NCBI GenBank assembly: GCA_029211085.1
Contig: JARGFW010000029.1
Span: 1 to 34,715, forward strand
Origin: Deferrisomatales bacterium
GTDB taxonomy: Bacteria > Desulfobacterota > Deferrisomatia > Deferrisomatales > JARGFW01
Direction: 5' to 3'
Length of the DNA: 34,715 bases
The position numbers and the translations under genes were made by a program. How positions within the stretch are numbered: position 1 is the stretch's first letter; each line of letters starts with the position of its first letter. Below, one piece after another: positions 32,437 to 34,715 of this stretch. The notes below the pieces were generated by a model, which was not told the DNA's origin, ran no database searches, and saw nothing but the letters and a program-made list of their open reading frames with translations.

Positions 32437-33810
32437 ATGAGCGCACAAGCGAGTGCCAATGCTTTGGCCCGAGGCGTCGAACAGGCGACCCACGTCAACG
32501 CCGACCTCTGCTACCAGTGCCTGCGCTGCTCGGCAGGCTGCCCCATGGCGGCGGAGTACGACGTGCTCCCCAGCGAGATCATGCTGGCGATCCAGGAGGG
32601 AGACGCTTCGGTCGTTGACAGCCGCGCCGTGTGGCTGTGTGCCTCGTGCCAGACCTGCAGCACCCGCTGCCCCCAGGGGCTCGACATCCCCGGGATCATC
32701 GACCACTTCCGCCAGCAGACCGTGGACCGCGCCTGCGTGCCCGAGAGCGCCCGGTTCTTCAAGACGTTTTTGCGCAATGCCCAGCTGTTTGGCCGGGTCT
32801 ACGAGGCCGGCATGATGGGCGAGTTGAATCTTCGCGAAGGCAAACCGTTCCGCGACCTGGGCATGGGGTTGCGGATGTTCAAGAAGGGCAAGATCCGCTT
32901 GCTGCCCGATTATGCCCGCCCCGTCCGGTCGGTCACGCGGGAGGAGCCTGCGCCAAACAAGGTGGCGTACTACCCTGGCTGCTCTCTGCACTCCACCGGC
33001 GCGGCTTTCGACCGGTCCTTCCGGGCGGTGGCGGGCTCCCTCGGCCTGGATCTGCGGGAGATGCCCGGATGGACCTGCTGCGGTGCCACACCCGCCCATG
33101 GGGTGGATGCCGTGAAAGCGGTGAGCATGCCCCTGCGCAACCTGGTGATCGCCGAGCAGATGGGGCTGGACCGGGTGGTGGCCCCCTGTGCCGCGTGCTA
33201 CAGCCGGTTCAAGTCGGCGGCGCGCCACTACCAGGAAGACGGTCCACTGGCCGAACGGGTCGACGCGGACTCCGGGCAGCCCTACGGGGGCGGTGTCGAG
33301 GTGCTCAACGCCATGGACTGTCTCCAGGCCGTGGGCAGCGAGGCGATCGCCGCGAAAGTGGTGCGCCCCCTCAAGGGCCTCAAAATTGCCTGCTACTACG
33401 GTTGCCTGCTCACCCGGCCGCCGGCAGACACCGGCTCCGCGGAACCGGAGAACCCCACCGAGATGGAACGGCTGGTGCGGTTGCTCGGCGCCGAGCCCGT
33501 GGACTGGGGCCGCAAGACCGACTGCTGCGGCGGCAGTCTGGCGGTATCCCACACCGCCCTGGCCAAGCGCATGACCGCCCAGGTGCTCACCGATGCCCGG
33601 GACCACGGGGCGGACTTGGTGGCGGTGGCCTGCCCCCTGTGCCAGATCAACCTGGACGAGCGCCAGCCTGAGATGGCCGCCGACCTGGGGTTCACCCTGC
33701 CCGTGCTGTACGTAACCCAACTGATGGCACTGGCGCTGGATCTGCCCGCCACCGCCCAGGCCCTGGAGCTGTCCGCCGTGGCGCCGCAGCCGGTCTTGCA
33801 GTCGATGTGA
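32437..33810 (+). CDS. hdrCB: HdrC-HdrB fusion (heterodisulfide-reductase-like)
   Basis: This 457-residue protein joins two subunits. Residues 1-150 are HdrC-like with two ferredoxin motifs: CYQCLRCSAGCP (Cys25-Cys35) and CASCQTCSTRCPQG (Cys68-Cys78). Residues from about 180 on are HdrB-like with two CCG domains: YPGCSLHSTG, WTCCGA and CAAC in the first; YYGCLLTRPP, DCCGGS and CPLC in the second. CCG domains hold the unusual non-cubane clusters that reduce disulfides in methanogens; in MetFV complexes their role is open. I use the ATG at 32437 (GCGAGG upstream); the frame is open 18 codons earlier, overlapping metF, but those residues are not family sequence. Confidence 0.92.
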   Translation: MSAQASANALARGVEQATHVNADLCYQCLRCSAGCPMAAEYDVLPSEIMLAIQEGDASVVDSRAVWLCASCQTCSTRCPQGLDIPGIIDHFRQQTVDRACVPESARFFKTFLRNAQLFGRVYEAGMMGELNLREGKPFRDLGMGLRMFKKGKIRLLPDYARPVRSVTREEPAPNKVAYYPGCSLHSTGAAFDRSFRAVAGSLGLDLREMPGWTCCGATPAHGVDAVKAVSMPLRNLVIAEQMGLDRVVAPCAACYSRFKSAARHYQEDGPLAERVDADSGQPYGGGVEVLNAMDCLQAVGSEAIAAKVVRPLKGLKIACYYGCLLTRPPADTGSAEPENPTEMERLVRLLGAEPVDWGRKTDCCGGSLAVSHTALAKRMTAQVLTDARDHGADLVAVACPLCQINLDERQPEMAADLGFTLPVLYVTQLMALALDLPATAQALELSAVAPQPVLQSM

Positions 33811-33830
33811 ACGGGGGAAAGACAAGAGAG

Positions 33831-33940
33831 TTTTCTAACATGAAGCACATGAAGGCCGTGAAGGGAATACTTCAAGTCATCAAGTTCTGAAGGTAGGTTT
33901 CTGCCGTTCCTTCATGCTCTTCATGTTCTTCATGGTGAAA
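33831..33940. repeat. Inverted array of 9-bp ACATGAAGN units
   Basis: The left arm at about 33831-33865 carries ACATGAAGC, ACATGAAGG and CCGTGAAGG. The right arm at about 33906-33940 carries three CTTCATGNT units, their complements. About 40 bases lie between. It follows the hdrCB stop by 20 bases and precedes the next hdrA-like gene. Layout and unit length match the GGAT array, but the sequence is different. Confidence 0.85.
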
Positions 33941-34003
33941 GGGTAGTTGCAGTTGTCTCGCTGGCCGGCACGGATTGCCGCCCCAACCCGAAGGCGAGGA
34001 GCC

Positions 34004-34715
34004 ATGTCCCCCAACAGGAACGGCAACGGCCGCAAAGTCGGCAAAGTGCTCGTCGTGGGCGGCGGTGTGGGGGGCATGCGCGCCGCGGCAGACCTGGCCG
34101 AGACCGGACTCCGGGTGTACCTGGTGGAGTCCTCCCCGGGACTCGGGGGGCGGGTGGCCCAGTTGGGATTCATGTTCCCCACCCACGACTGCGTGCTGTG
34201 CCGGGGCTCCTCCGACCACGGCTACGGCTGCACCCGGCCGTCCATCTCCCCGGCGTTCCAGGACCACAACCTGCACCCCAATATCGAGGTGCTGACCCTC
34301 ACCGAGGTGGTGGACTTCCGCGGGCAGGTGGGGGACTTCACCGTCACCCTGCGCCGCAATCCGCGCCACGTGGACGCGGCCCGCTGCATCAACTGCCGGT
34401 TGTGCTCCGTGGTGTGTCCCGCCGCCGTGCCCAGCGAGTTCCAGATGGGCATGTCCAACCGCAAGGCGGCCTACAAGACCGCCCCCCGGGCGATCCCCGA
34501 TGCGTTTGTGATCGAGAAGGGACCCTGGTGCGAGGAGTGTGGCAAGTGCGCCTCGATCTGCCCCACCCATGCCATCGACCTGGATGAGGCACCGCGCACC
34601 GCGACCCTGCATGTGGGCGCCGTGATCCTTGCCCTGGGTTACCAGCTGTTCGACCCCGGCCCCTTGGAGGAGTTCGGTCACGGCCGCTACCCCAACGTTC
34701 TCACCTCCATGCAGT
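34004..34715 (+). CDS. HdrA-like FAD/iron-sulfur protein, 3' end outside window
   Basis: The first 237 residues of a second HdrA-family protein are visible; it runs off the right edge. FAD-binding VVGGGVGGM is at about 18-26. YLVESSPGLGG follows, then a variant of the usual NDCAMC segment: DCVLC at 62-66 with an added RGSSDHGYGC stretch, so Cys63, Cys66 and Cys76 are near each other. Two ferredoxin motifs follow, CINCRLCSVVCP (from Cys128) and CEECGKCASICP (from Cys176), then AVILALGYQLFDP as in HdrA. There is no GltD insertion up to the edge. The ATG at 34004 has GCGAGGAG upstream. It could be a QmoA-like or HdrA2-like partner of the complex; the missing part would decide. Confidence 0.88.
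   Translation, partial: MSPNRNGNGRKVGKVLVVGGGVGGMRAAADLAETGLRVYLVESSPGLGGRVAQLGFMFPTHDCVLCRGSSDHGYGCTRPSISPAFQDHNLHPNIEVLTLTEVVDFRGQVGDFTVTLRRNPRHVDAARCINCRLCSVVCPAAVPSEFQMGMSNRKAAYKTAPRAIPDAFVIEKGPWCEECGKCASICPTHAIDLDEAPRTATLHVGAVILALGYQLFDPGPLEEFGHGRYPNVLTSMQ

Noticed and set aside
30909-32498. Minus-strand frame reading through the 153-bp element and opposite metF
   Set aside because: Antisense to metV/metF; the protein-like stretch in the element comes from a palindromic repeat, not a gene.
33980-34000. CCGGCACGGATTGCC before the last gene as a sigma-54 promoter
   Set aside because: Spacing between GGCAC and TTGC is two bases too short.

Overview
The window is very GC-rich and gene-dense. 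It reads like a chromosome segment of a high-GC deltaproteobacterium (Desulfobacterota in the broad sense). Three things point there: the translation block order rimP-nusA-infB-DUF503-rbfA-nrnA-truB-rpsO-pnp, which carries nrnA and the ylxP-like DUF503 gene; the NtrC-type two-component pair with a sigma-54 promoter; and a HdrA/MvhD/MetVF gene set with a selenocysteine codon, as known from anaerobes with a folate (Wood-Ljungdahl) methyl branch. The assignment is inference; there is no rRNA and I found no tRNA.

Layout. 1-3632 (minus): a partial DUF72 gene, then an AEC carrier and a CNT nucleoside transporter. 3908-4294 (plus): a PilZ protein. 4614-8102 (minus): small genes (an SH3-like/KOW-like hypothetical, a TTG-started basic peptide coupled to an RRM RNA-binding protein, a cold-shock protein) and a vWA lipoprotein. 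8272-18164 (minus): the translation/RNA block, with an intrinsic terminator after pnp and a terminator-like hairpin in front of rimP. 18466-23476 (plus): a soluble PAS histidine kinase overlapping its sigma-54 response regulator by GTGA, then a QueG-like iron-sulfur protein, an MBL-fold hydrolase and a GYD protein. 23494-23982 (minus): an exported nuclease. 24311-34715 (plus): the most unusual part.

That last region starts with two candidate dyad enhancer sites and a textbook -24/-12 promoter. A short receiver-like protein that has lost its phosphorylation site follows. Next comes a 1526-residue protein made of two HdrA modules, the first interrupted by a GltD-like NAD(P)H module. After it come an MvhD-like subunit whose frame runs through a UGA codon followed by a bacterial SECIS-like hairpin (so a probable selenoprotein, Sec67, that ordinary gene calling would cut to 66 residues), metV, metF, a fused hdrCB, and the start of another hdrA-like gene with an altered cysteine motif. 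Together they look like a MetFV-HdrABC-MvhD type methylene-tetrahydrofolate reductase complex, in which electrons could come from NAD(P)H through the GltD module. No hydrogenase gene is visible.

The spacers of this cluster hold three kinds of inverted arrays of 7- or 9-bp units and one 153-bp element with perfect 26-bp terminal inverted repeats. A relative of one array type lies near the left end of the window.
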